A stretch of 64,000 nucleotides of DNA from Pseudovibrio denitrificans JCM 12308 (GTDB taxonomy: Bacteria; Pseudomonadota; Alphaproteobacteria; Rhizobiales; Stappiaceae): positions 62,001 to 126,000 of the forward strand of contig NZ_BAZK01000004.1 of NCBI RefSeq assembly GCF_001310815.1, read 5' to 3'. Below, in pieces: positions 8,967 to 17,649 of the stretch. Every line of letters begins with the position of its first letter. Position 1 is the first letter of the stretch. The notes under the pieces were generated by a model, which was given only the letters and a program-made list of their open reading frames with translations, did no database searches and was not told the DNA's origin. Position numbers and translations under genes: made by a program.

Positions 8967-10319
8967 ATGAGTGAGTTTGTAATCTACGCAGCAGAGCCCC
9001 AAGATGCAGAAGACCTGGCGGCCCTGCGCGTAGAAGCCATGCGCGAAAGCCTTGAAGTGCTGGACAGGTTTGATCCGCAAAGAGCACGAGAGCGCTTTCT
9101 CAAAGGGTTCGAACCTGAGCAAACCAATAAGCTCGTCAGCGGTGTAATGCCTGTTGGGTTTTATGTGCTACGAGACCGTCCTGAGCACATCTGGCTGGAT
9201 CACCTCTACATCCACCCAAAAGCCCAGGGGGGAGGCATTGGCGCTAAGGTAATCTCGCAAATCAAAGCCTACGCTTTTGCAAAAGGAAAACCTGTTCGCC
9301 TTGGTGCACTCAAGCAGAGCAAAGCCAATACCTTTTACCAGCGCCACGGCTTTCAGCACACCCACAGTGAAGAGTTCGACAACTACTACGAACTCCCTCT
9401 GGAACATATAAAACCAGGAACACCAAAGTTCATCCTGAAGCGCGCAAAGCCCGAAGATGCGGAACAACTGGCTGACCTGCGCCACGAGGCCATGAAAGAT
9501 GAGTGGGCCGCCAATGGCCTCACCAACTACCCCTTGGCCCGCAGCCATTTCTTCGAAGATTTCAAACCCGATGCCACATGGAAGATTGAACTCGAAGGGG
9601 AGCTGCTGGGCTTCTATGCATTTCACTCCTATCCAGACCATTTCTATCTGGACATGCTGTTCCTGCGGCCAGCCGCGCAAGGGAAAGGGATTGGCTCAAA
9701 AATACTTCATCACCTGAAAGAGATTGCCACGAAAGCAGGTAAGCCAATACGCCTTGATGCGCTCAGGATCAGTCGGTCAAATGAGTTCTATCAGACCCAT
9801 GGCTTCTCTGTGATCCATTCAGAAGGCTACGAGAACATTTATGAGTTCACGCCCGAACCTGCCTTCTATCTCGAAACAGCTTCTCAGGATGACTTTGAAG
9901 AACTCCAGCACATTCGCTACACATCCATGAAGGAAAGTGCAGAAGCCAATGGCTTGTTTCATCATGACAAAGCCCGCGAGATGTTCCAGAACGAGTTCGC
10001 GCCTGAAAAGACGCTGAAAATCCGCAGAAACGGCAAAACCATTGGCTTCTATGTGGTCCTGAACCACCCGGATCACCTCTATCTGGATATGTTCTACCTG
10101 CTGCCCGAAACTCAGGGTCTCGGCATCGGGTCTAAACTCCTGAACCAGATCAAGGCACAAGCGGACAAGCAAAACAAACCCATCCGCCTCGACGCCCTCT
10201 GCATCAGCCCCGCCAACGCCTTCTACCAGCACCACGGCTTCCACCTGACCCACTCCGAAGGCGTCAACAACTACAATGAGTACACTCCGAAGTGCCTAAC
10301 CAAGGCGGAAATAGCGTAA
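8967..10319 (+). CDS. Triple-domain GNAT N-acetyltransferase
   Basis: Protein of about 450 residues made of three consecutive GNAT acetyltransferase domains of about 145 residues each. Domain 1 begins FVIYAAEPQDAEDLAALR, domain 2 KFILKRAKPEDAEQLADLR, domain 3 FYLETASQDDFEELQHIR. Each keeps the acetyl-CoA loop (AQGGGIGAK, AQGKGIGSK, TQGLGIGSK) and ends with a matching (N/E)xFYQxHGF...HSE element, so all three look functional and have arisen by internal duplication. I chose ATG 8967 over an earlier ATG at 8928 because GGCGGAGG lies just before it. A fourth stand-alone copy lies at 11272. GNAT enzymes acetylate amines on small molecules or proteins; the target is not readable. A hypothetical cysteine-hydrolase-like gene is encoded convergently. 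Confidence 0.9.
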   Translation: MSEFVIYAAEPQDAEDLAALRVEAMRESLEVLDRFDPQRARERFLKGFEPEQTNKLVSGVMPVGFYVLRDRPEHIWLDHLYIHPKAQGGGIGAKVISQIKAYAFAKGKPVRLGALKQSKANTFYQRHGFQHTHSEEFDNYYELPLEHIKPGTPKFILKRAKPEDAEQLADLRHEAMKDEWAANGLTNYPLARSHFFEDFKPDATWKIELEGELLGFYAFHSYPDHFYLDMLFLRPAAQGKGIGSKILHHLKEIATKAGKPIRLDALRISRSNEFYQTHGFSVIHSEGYENIYEFTPEPAFYLETASQDDFEELQHIRYTSMKESAEANGLFHHDKAREMFQNEFAPEKTLKIRRNGKTIGFYVVLNHPDHLYLDMFYLLPETQGLGIGSKLLNQIKAQADKQNKPIRLDALCISPANAFYQHHGFHLTHSEGVNNYNEYTPKCLTKAEIA

Positions 10320-10328
10320 GCCACATCC

Positions 10329-11135
10329 TTACTTGGCCAGCACTTCCAGCGGTTGCTTAGCGACAGTGATAAACTCCCAGGCATTGTTGGGATCAGCTCC
10401 CGCCTGTCGAAGCAAACCGTCGATTTTTGCTGTGAACTCATACTTCTGAGTTGGAGAGAGACCGCCATTTGCTTCCAGAGCGTCCTGCAGTTGAGATTTG
10501 ACATCCAGAAACTGAAACTCAATCTCAGGATCGCCTGACTCTACATTGAACCAGCCTTTAGCAGCCTGATAGTAGACCTCAGGATTTTCCTTTGTCAGCT
10601 GAAAGAGATCTTCCGGGCTCGCCTCTTGCAGATTGCCGGAGGAGCTCGGCCCAAACCACAAGCTTAGCACCTTGCCGTCTTCTGCGCCAAGGGCCACATG
10701 GGTGTCAGCAAAAAAGAAAACAACGTCGCCAGCCTCAAATGAAGTCGCTGGCTCGCTCTCGTCATATCCGACAACCTCATCCAGAATTTCATTGTAGCCA
10801 ATGTCGTCGCTGACGCTATCCTCAAGTTCGCGAATAACCCTGTTGCTTTCTGGCGTATCAGCATAAGCCTTGAGGCCCATCAGCAAAACGGCTTCCTTAC
10901 AGTTCATGCAGCTGTGCGCAGTGGGTTGAAGTAAGGCAGCTTGGTTGGTCAGGTTCTCGCGAAAGTGCGAGTTATCTTCCAGCGGTGTTGCCCCAGATTG
11001 CCAGCTGAGGCTTCCTTTCCAGGATTGTCCAACTTCAACGGCTTTATTGGTGCTTTGTACGTTCTGCACACCGGCTGCTGACTGCAGCGGATGTGTGGCC
11101 TGAACATTGGTAACGCTCTGAGTGTTGATAGGCAT
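10329..11135 (-). CDS. Unknown protein with NlpC/P60-like Cys-His pattern, candidate secreted effector
   Basis: 268-residue protein I do not recognise as a named family. Residues 1-70 are rich in Ser, Thr, Gln and Asn, without a hydrophobic signal peptide, as often seen in type III effectors. Next comes CMNCKEAVLLMGLKAYAD (Cys76 and Cys79), and at 136-160 AGDVVFFFADTHVALGAEDGKVLSLW, with Asp137 and His146. The order Cys-helix, then GDVVFF, then H-V-A-L with a following strand, matches the papain-like NlpC/P60 layout (DC...GDLVFF...HVGIY). By inference it is a cysteine peptidase, amidase or acyltransferase. The C-terminal 90 residues are helical and unassigned. It converges with the triple-GNAT gene (10-base gap) and is divergent from the single-GNAT gene. 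Confidence 0.6.
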   Translation of the reverse strand: MPINTQSVTNVQATHPLQSAAGVQNVQSTNKAVEVGQSWKGSLSWQSGATPLEDNSHFRENLTNQAALLQPTAHSCMNCKEAVLLMGLKAYADTPESNRVIRELEDSVSDDIGYNEILDEVVGYDESEPATSFEAGDVVFFFADTHVALGAEDGKVLSLWFGPSSSGNLQEASPEDLFQLTKENPEVYYQAAKGWFNVESGDPEIEFQFLDVKSQLQDALEANGGLSPTQKYEFTAKIDGLLRQAGADPNNAWEFITVAKQPLEVLAK

Positions 11136-11271
11136 CGCGTGATCTTTGCTAGGTTGTTATCTTCAACCTCTGGTATAGGATTTGCGCAGTCAAGCGAGTG
11201 TCCTTCAGCACATTGCAAAATCAGCGTGCATTCAAAGATGCATGAGTAATCTCATCGTGAAGTGGGGAATG

Positions 11272-11775
11272 ATGAAACAAAACGAATTGGAGAGCTGTAA
11301 CGATGACCAGCAGGCTCTCATAGAGCGGCCTTCATGGCACATAGTACCTGCTGCCGCCGCTGACTTTGACTTGCTCGCAGACCTTCGCCATCTGGCCATG
11401 AAAGACAATATGGAAGCCAACGGTATGTTCGATCATGAGCTCTACCGGCAATATTTCAAAGACAGCTTCGACCCTGCCTCCACATGGAAGATCATCGAGA
11501 ACGATGAGGTTCTGGGCTTCTACGTTCTTTGGGACAAACAAGACCACCTCTATCTGGAACGTCTGTACTTCCACCCCAATGCACAAGGTCGCGGTATCGG
11601 AGCGGAGATACTCACCCTCCTGAAACAACAAGCCATCGCCCATACCAAACCCATCCGCCTCGACGTCCTCCCCAAAAGCCGCGCCAACCCCTTCTACCTC
11701 CGCCACGGCTTCGAGCTGATTGAGGAGAGAGAGGAGGAGAAGGTGTATGAGTGGAGGGGATCTGGTCTTAGGTAA
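11272..11775 (+). CDS. GNAT family N-acetyltransferase
   Basis: 167-residue single GNAT domain, clearly related to the repeats of the triple-domain protein 950 bases upstream. Shared landmarks are FDLLADLRHLAMKDNMEANGMFDHELYRQYF (compare EQLADLRHEAMKDEWAANGL), GFYVLWDKQDHLYLERLYFHP, the acetyl-CoA loop AQGRGIGAE, and the closing ANPFYLRHGFELIEE. The substrate is unknown. Several ATGs are in frame (11182, 11242, 11269, 11272). I prefer 11272 (or 11269, one codon earlier) because GTGGGG lies just before it; this is uncertain by a few residues. It probably arose from the same duplication series as the triple protein. Confidence 0.88.
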   Translation: MKQNELESCNDDQQALIERPSWHIVPAAAADFDLLADLRHLAMKDNMEANGMFDHELYRQYFKDSFDPASTWKIIENDEVLGFYVLWDKQDHLYLERLYFHPNAQGRGIGAEILTLLKQQAIAHTKPIRLDVLPKSRANPFYLRHGFELIEEREEEKVYEWRGSGLR

Positions 11776-11792
11776 CTGAAAGTATGAGTCTA

Positions 11793-12263
11793 CTAGTGGG
11801 GACCAGCGTTTATAAAATGGTCTTCCTGCAAAACTTCCCAGCAAGCACAGTTACCAGCCACATAAAACTCTGAACGCCTAGTCTCTTCTGTTGTCCAATT
11901 GACAGTATTCCAGTCTTTTGAATGCATTGCACCAAAATTTATGAAGGTTTTCTGGCCGTCAAAAGTAATTATGATTTCGTCATTCAATACTGAATATACG
12001 CCACCTGACAGCTCTCTGAACCTAAACTCGACTTCTCCAGAGACTGTTATCTTAACGTACATTTCTGGTCCAAAAGTACCATGAGTAGTTCTTGAAACAT
12101 CGACAGCCTTAAAGAACAGCGAGACAGTATAGTCGTTTTGCCTGTTGCTAGTGACATATTCAATTTTTTCTAGGACTGCTCCGTCAAAGCTTCCAAAGCG
12201 ATCAAGAAACTGTTTGAAATTGCTTACTTTGATTTCTCCCATATGAGGTTCGCTATATCGCAC
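11793..12263 (-). CDS. Hypothetical protein, AT-richer than neighbours
   Basis: 156-residue soluble protein of unknown family, predicted mainly beta-stranded (YTVSLFFKAVDV, MYVKITVSGEVEFRF, DEIIITFDGQKTFINF). The C-terminal FYVAGNCACWEVL has two adjacent cysteines. Codon and base composition are visibly more AT-rich than the GNAT and AEC genes on both sides, which may indicate separate acquisition. The alternation of short strands, together with the phrase FDGAVLEKIEYVTS, loosely recalls small immunity-type proteins, but I would not name a family. The likely start is the ATG at 2242 bases into the island, position 12242 (MGEIKVSNF), or 12263 (MRYSEPHM). It is followed by 53 bases of gene-free DNA and the AEC transporter. 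Confidence 0.6.
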   Translation of the reverse strand: MRYSEPHMGEIKVSNFKQFLDRFGSFDGAVLEKIEYVTSNRQNDYTVSLFFKAVDVSRTTHGTFGPEMYVKITVSGEVEFRFRELSGGVYSVLNDEIIITFDGQKTFINFGAMHSKDWNTVNWTTEETRRSEFYVAGNCACWEVLQEDHFINAGPH

Positions 12264-12316
12264 TCATTGATATCTTGGTTCCGATGACTGAACTATAACG
12301 CTTATCCTTACAAGCC

Positions 12317-13222
12317 CTAACCCGCAAACACAAAGAACCACCAGAGGCTTGCTGTGGCTAGGGAGAGGGGGACGCCGACGCCGATGGTGGCGGCGACCAG
12401 TTCGCTCTCCAGGTTGTACTGCAGGGCGATCAGGCTTGCGCCCAGCATGGGGGGCATTGCCATTTCCAGAAGGGCGATGCGGGCGATGTTGTTTTCCAGC
12501 TGCCCAAGCCCCGCATAAACCAGATACAGAAACAACGGCGCCAGAACCAGGCTGAAGGTGAGAGCGAGGCCAATAGGAGCCCATCGCCCTTTTAAGTGCT
12601 CTAATCTCAGGGCAAAGCCCACAGCTGCAAGAGCCATCGGCGTTAGCGTGTCGGCCAGCGTGCCGACCACATCATCAATCCAGATCGGACGGCCCAGATG
12701 GTTGGTCGCAAGCGCAACAATGATCGCCCAAAACGGGGGGAACGTGAGAATGCGTCGGACGATTACTGGGAGTTCAAAAGCGCCAGCACTAGCAACGGTG
12801 GCAATGCTGATCCCGAGAATGGAGAGGGCAAGGTAAGAACCGAAGAGGTCGATCACCAGCCCGACGCCAAGATACTGGCTACCCGCTAAGGCTGAGATCA
12901 TCGGCAGGCCGACAAAGCTGGTGTTTGCCCATCCGGCAACCAGCAGAAGCGCGCCAATCCTCTGCCAGGACCACTTGAAATACTTGCCAATAGGAACAAA
13001 GAACAGGATCGCGAAGCCCACACCGATCCACGGAGTTGCAGCTGCAAACCACCAGTCGGCTGAAACGGTAACGCCATGCACATTCTTGATAGCCATGGCA
13101 GGCAGCGCAACGTAGATGACCCAGCCGCCAAACACCTTCGTTGCTGAGTCAGGAAGCGCTTTGGTGAGCCGCAGAACAATCCCGATAACAAGGCAAAATA
13201 CGATGAGAACAATCTCGGCCAT
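12317..13222 (-). CDS. AEC (auxin efflux carrier) family transporter
   Basis: 301-residue inner-membrane protein with about ten hydrophobic segments, in the two-repeat layout of the auxin efflux carrier/bile-acid-sodium-symporter-like fold. Family landmarks are the N-terminal IVLIVFCLVIGIVLRLTKALPD, the AGWANTSFVGLPMISALAG segment in the first half and MAMPPMLGASLIALQYNLE in the second. Bacterial members move malonate, malate or other small carboxylates; the substrate cannot be told here. It stands alone, with 230 bases separating it from the fad genes upstream, which are read in the same direction but end in their own terminator. Confidence 0.9.
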   Translation of the reverse strand: MAEIVLIVFCLVIGIVLRLTKALPDSATKVFGGWVIYVALPAMAIKNVHGVTVSADWWFAAATPWIGVGFAILFFVPIGKYFKWSWQRIGALLLVAGWANTSFVGLPMISALAGSQYLGVGLVIDLFGSYLALSILGISIATVASAGAFELPVIVRRILTFPPFWAIIVALATNHLGRPIWIDDVVGTLADTLTPMALAAVGFALRLEHLKGRWAPIGLALTFSLVLAPLFLYLVYAGLGQLENNIARIALLEMAMPPMLGASLIALQYNLESELVAATIGVGVPLSLATASLWWFFVFAG

Positions 13223-13371
13223 GGGGCATCATGCCTGCGTTATGAAAACAACCTTCCTCTTCAGCAAAATAGAAGAGCAAGTTAAACGCGGCATGAAAGA
13301 ACTCATGAACACCGCCCCGATGCCGTAAACGCTTCTTAAAGCCAAAAGCTAACGACGAGAGCTATTCCAAC

Positions 13372-13402
13372 AAAAACGCCGATGAGATGTCTCCCACCGG
13401 CG
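13372..13402 (-). terminator. Intrinsic terminator after fadJ
   Basis: On the minus strand a CGCCG/CGGCG stem with an inner GAGA/TCTC stem is followed by TTTTTG. It lies 51 bases beyond the fadJ stop. Confidence 0.6.
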
Positions 13403-13452
13403 CTTCAAACTTAGACCAGAGGGCTGAGGCGTAAAGCCCAGCCGGGTCTGTA

Positions 13453-15665
13453 TTACTCAGCAGCTTCTGCCACAGCCTCTGCAGGAGAGAACTTACCGTA
13501 GTAGGTCTCACCAGCTTCTGCCATTGCGCGCAGTTGCTTGTTTGGTGCGAAGCGGTCGCCCCACTTGGCAGCCAGCTTGTCACAGCGCTCTACGAACTCT
13601 TTGGTGCCGATGCCGTCGATGTAGGACAGCGTACCACCAGAGAACGGTGCAAAGCCAAAGCCGAGGATGGAACCAACGTCTGCTTCACGAACGTCTGTCA
13701 GGCAGTTCTCTTCAAACACGCGTGCGGTTTCAAGAGCCTGAATGCCCAGCAGACGGTCCTTCAGTTCTTCAACGTCAAACTCATCAGCAGACTTCGCTGG
13801 GCCGGTGATCTCGGTGATACCAGGCCACAGAGCCTTGTCTTTGCCTTTGTAGTCGTAGAAGCCCTTGGTGTTCTTACGGCCATGACGCTCATGCTTCACA
13901 ACCATCGCATCAAGGATCTCATCGAACCCGCTGGATGGGTACGCATCACCAAGGTCTTTCTTGGTTGCTTCCTTAATCTTCCAGGCAAGGTCCAGAGCAA
14001 CTTCATCACCCAGCGACAGCGGACCAACAGGCATACCTGCCATCTTGCCAGCGTTCTCGATCATCGCTGCTGGAACACCATCGGAAAGCATCATGATGCC
14101 TTCGCGAACGTAGGTGCCAACAACACGGGAGGTGTAGAAGCCACGGCTGTCATTCACAACAATCGGAGTCTTCTTGATTGCTTTCACGTAGTCCAGAGCA
14201 ACAGCAGTTGCCTTGTCCTCGGTCTTCTCACCCAGAATGATCTCAACAAGCATCATCTTGTCCACTGGGGAGAAGAAGTGAATGCCGATGAAGTCTGCTG
14301 GACGGGAAGAAGCTTCTGCCAGAGAGGTGATCGGAAGCGTAGAAGTGTTGGACGCATAGATCGCGGAAGCTGGCATCGCCGCTTCTGCTTGCTCGGTCAC
14401 AACGCGCTTCACTTCACGGTCTTCAAACACAGCTTCAATAACCAGATCCACGTCAGACAGCGCGCTGTAGTCGGTGGTCGCAGTGATCAGGCTGAGCAGC
14501 TTCTCTTTCTTCTCAGGCGTAGATTTCTTACGCTTGATAGCCTTGTCCATCAGGTCTGAAGAGTAGGACTTACCCTTGTCAGCAGCTTCCTGAGACTGGT
14601 CGATCAGAACAACTTCCAAACCAGCTTTTGCTGTCACGTAGGCAATGCCTGCGCCCATCATGCCTGCGCCAAGAACGCCAACCTTCTTCAGGTTGCTTTC
14701 TGGAACGCCTGCTGGACGGCGTGCGCCTTTGTTCAGCTCCTGCATGGAACCAAACAGGGAGCGAACCATAGCAGCGGCTTCCTTGCTCTGCAGAACATGC
14801 GCAAAGTAGCGGCTCTCGATGGTCAGACCAGTGTCGAATGGAACCATCAGACCTTCAACAACGGAGTGCAGCATGTAGCGTGCGCCCGGATAGTTGTCAT
14901 AAGTGTTCTGACGATAGATCGCGTTCGCTGCTGGCCAGAACTGCATGCCGGATGGGGAGTAAACCTTACCGGTAGGGATCTTGAAGCCCTTCTTGTCCCA
15001 AGGCGCAACAGGGTCAACACCTTCAGCAAGCATCTTCTTGGCAGCGTCAACCAGCTCAGCTTCCGGCGCAACGTCGTCAATCAGCTTCAGGCGCAGGGCC
15101 TTCTTGGCATCTAGTTCTGACCCATCAGCAGGAACTGCAGGCCGCCCTGAAGATCCGGCACCATGCGCATCACACGCTGCGTACCACCAGCACCTGGGAA
15201 CAGACCCACCTTAACTTCAGGCAGAGCCATCTTCAGGCTTTCTTCAGCGCCAATACGCTTGTGACAAGCCAGAGCCAGCTCGGTGCCTCCACCCATGGAA
15301 ACGCCGTTGATTGCAGCCACGTATGGCTTGCCGGAAGTTTCCATTTTGCGGAACACGAGTGAAAGCTTGCGAGTGCCCTCAAACAGCTCTTTCGCAGCTC
15401 CTTCCGGATCGATGCTCTGACGTTTCTTATAGGCGCCAAGAGCCTTGCCGATCATGGAAAGGTCAGCACCTGCGGAAAACGCTTTCTTGCCGGAAGCAAC
15501 AACAACACCTTTGATGGCGTCATCAGCAGTGATGTCGTCGATGACTTTGTCCAGCTCGTTAATGACGGACTCATCAAACACGTTCATTGGCTTTTCAGGC
15601 GAGTCCCATTTCAGAACTGCAAAGCCGTCTGCATCGGTTTCAAGGGTAAAGTGTGTGTATGTCAT
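13453..15665 (-). CDS. fadJ: Multifunctional fatty-acid oxidation enzyme FadJ/FadB type, one frameshift
   Basis: About 738 residues when repaired. An N-terminal enoyl-CoA hydratase domain (about 1-190; KAFSAGADLSM oxyanion motif, AINGVSMGGGTELALACH and GLFPGAGGTQRV) is followed by an NAD-binding 3-hydroxyacyl-CoA dehydrogenase domain (VGVLGAGMMGAGIAY dinucleotide loop, IHFFSPVDKM with the catalytic His) and a C-terminal dehydrogenase domain. It catalyses hydration and NAD-dependent oxidation in fatty-acid beta-oxidation. The frame breaks at about 15113 (LLMGQN|LDAKKALRLKLIDDVAPEAE), and one added base joins it. It follows the thiolase gene at a 15-base gap, so the two form an operon and probably one enzyme complex. 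A terminator is at 13372-13402. Confidence 0.92.
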
Positions 15666-15680
15666 TGTCGTTCTCCCCCC

Positions 15681-16889
15681 TTAAACGCGCTCGATGATGG
15701 TCGCAGTACCCATGCCTGCACCAATACAAAGAGTAACAAGAGCCGTGTTCTTGTCCTGACGCTCCAGCTCATCCAGAACTGTGCCAAGGATCATTGCGCC
15801 GGTTGCACCCAGTGGGTGACCCATCGCAATCGCACCGCCATTCACGTTCATAATGGAGTGGTCAATTTCAAAGGCCTGCATGTAGCGCAGAACAACAGAA
15901 GCAAACGCTTCGTTCAGCTCAAACAGGTCGATATCGCCAATTTCCATGCCTGCGTTTTTCAAAAGCTTCTCGGTCACATCAACCGGACCAGTCAGCATCA
16001 GAGCAGGGTCAGAACCGATATTGGCAAAAGCTTTAATGCGTGCACGGGCTTTAAGGCCAATCGCATCGCCAGCTTCCTTCGTACCCATCAACACAGCAGC
16101 TGCACCATCAACGATACCGGAGGAGTTACCAGCGTGGTGCATGTGGTTGATTTTCTCGATTTCAGGGTGAGCCTGAATACCAACAGCGTTAAAGCCGCCC
16201 ATGTTGCCCATCATTTCAAAAGACGGGTTCAGGCCAGCCAGAGACTGCATGTCTGTTTGCGGACGCATGTGTTCGTCATGGTCCAAAATGGTCAGACCGT
16301 TGATGTCGCGCACAGGTACAACCGAGTTTTTGAAACGACCTTCGTCCCAAGCCTTCTTCGCGCGCTTCTGGCTCTCAACCGCATAGGCATCCACGTCATC
16401 ACGGTTGAAACCGTATTTGGTGGAGATCAGGTCAGCGGAAACGCCCTGAGGCATGAAGTAGGCAGGAATAGCCACCTGCGGGTCTGCAGGCCATGGACCG
16501 CCGGAAGCACCAAGTCCAACGCGGCTCATCGCTTCAACACCACCAGCAACAACAAGCTGGTTCTGGCCGGACATGACCTGAGAAGCACCCATGTTCACCG
16601 CATCAAGACCGGATGCACAGAAACGGTTGATCTGCATACCAGGAACAGAGCGGTCATAATCTGCTGCGAAGACAGCTGCACGCGCGATGTCAGAACCTGC
16701 ATCACCCACTGGGTCAACACAGCCAAGCACAACGTCGTCTACAAGCTTGGTGTCAAGCTCATTACGGTCTCTGATGGCTTCAAGAGCGTTCGCTGCAAGG
16801 CGTGCTGTCGAAACTTCATGCAAGGAGCCGTCTTTCTTGCCGCGCCCGCGTGGGGTGCGAACATGATCGAATATAAGGGCGTCTGCCAT
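15681..16889 (-). CDS. fadA: Acetyl-CoA C-acyltransferase (thiolase)
   Basis: 402-residue thiolase, the last step of beta-oxidation, cleaving 3-ketoacyl-CoA with CoA. All active-site motifs are present: the nucleophile in NRFCASGLDAVNMGASQVMSGQ (about residue 90), NVNGGAIAMGHPLGATGA with the catalytic histidine (about 355), and the C-terminal LCIGAGMGTATIIERV with the acid/base cysteine. The length is normal for the family. It is first in a two-gene operon with fadJ (15-base gap). The start ATG at 16889 (MADALIFDHVRTP) has GGAG-type purines upstream. No obvious operator precedes it. Confidence 0.95.
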   Translation of the reverse strand: MADALIFDHVRTPRGRGKKDGSLHEVSTARLAANALEAIRDRNELDTKLVDDVVLGCVDPVGDAGSDIARAAVFAADYDRSVPGMQINRFCASGLDAVNMGASQVMSGQNQLVVAGGVEAMSRVGLGASGGPWPADPQVAIPAYFMPQGVSADLISTKYGFNRDDVDAYAVESQKRAKKAWDEGRFKNSVVPVRDINGLTILDHDEHMRPQTDMQSLAGLNPSFEMMGNMGGFNAVGIQAHPEIEKINHMHHAGNSSGIVDGAAAVLMGTKEAGDAIGLKARARIKAFANIGSDPALMLTGPVDVTEKLLKNAGMEIGDIDLFELNEAFASVVLRYMQAFEIDHSIMNVNGGAIAMGHPLGATGAMILGTVLDELERQDKNTALVTLCIGAGMGTATIIERV

Positions 16890-16911
16890 ATTGTCCTCCG
16901 CGAAAAAATTG

Positions 16912-17549
16912 GTCAGGCTGGTGTAGGCAAGGGGTGGCCGGGCATCAGGTCATAAGGGGCTACCCAATGGGGCAGGGCCTTAATCCGCTCAAGCCATGCA
17001 TTCACATTTGAATAAGGCCGAAGTCCACACCAATCTCTTCTGGCCAAAATAAGTATCCGCACACCGAAAGGTCTGCGATTGTTGGGCGATTTCCAACAAG
17101 GAAGTCAGTGTCCGCAAGGCGCTGGTCCAGCACCTTCAAAGCGGCGATGGCCCGGCCTTCAAAAAAGCGGGTCACATCAGTCTCACCGGTTTTCACCATG
17201 GCTCGCATGTAGCGCAGGGTCGCCACATAGCTGGTCAGCTTGTGGTTGTCCCAGAACAGCCAGCGCAGGATTTCCCGGCGTTCTTCCTCGTTCTCCCAGC
17301 CAAATGTGCCAAGCTGCTGGGAAAGGTACTCCAGTATCACGCAGACTGGGTCAGCCGTGTCTCCCCGTGCCGGAGCACAGGAATTTCTCCCATCTCATTC
17401 TCTTCACTGCGGAACTCAGGATCGCGGGTGGCACCATTAAAAAAATCGACCCACACCGGGGTCCATGATGCCTGGGAAAGCTCCAGCATCAGCGCAACCT
17501 TGTAGGCATTGCCGCTCTGCGCAAAACACTGAAGTTCATACTCCGCCAT
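16912..17549 (-). CDS. Glutathione S-transferase family protein, two frameshifts
   Basis: About 212 residues when repaired. The N-terminal thioredoxin-like domain (YELQCFAQSGNAYKVALMLE, with GEIPVLRHGETRLTQS) breaks at about 17340. It continues in another frame as VILEYLSQQLG and the helical C-terminal domain (DNHKLTSYVATLRY, FLVGNRPTIADLSVCGYLFW). A second break at about 17025 leads into PYSNVNAWLERIKALPHW and ends at the TGA at 16912. Each break is closed by one added base. GST-fold proteins conjugate glutathione to electrophiles or act as reductases; the substrate is unknown. It lies between the acyl-CoA dehydrogenase and the thiolase, same strand, so it is probably carried in the same regulon. 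Confidence 0.82.
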
Positions 17550-17605
17550 ATCGCACTCCTAAAATCTGTCAGTTTAATATATCAGATCGAGAATAGGGCA
17601 GGACA

Positions 17606-17631
17606 AGAGCCCAAGAAAGATCCCGGGCTCT
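17606..17631 (-). terminator. Possible terminator hairpin after the acyl-CoA dehydrogenase gene
   Basis: Seven-base inverted repeat AGAGCCC/GGGCTCT with a 12-base loop, 19 bases beyond the acyl-CoA dehydrogenase stop. The T-tract on the minus strand is poor (TTGTCC), so it may be a weak or Rho-assisted site. Confidence 0.35.
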
Positions 17632-17649
17632 CGAATTGCGATAAAGTGA

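Noticed and set aside
13534..14559. 341-residue plus-strand reading frame opposite fadJ
   Set aside because: Antisense shadow of a conserved dehydrogenase gene; its sequence is biased in composition and shows no recognised domain.
15651..16955. 434-residue plus-strand reading frame opposite the thiolase
   Set aside because: Shadow of a fully conserved thiolase; its His/Asn/Val-rich composition is typical of antisense frames.
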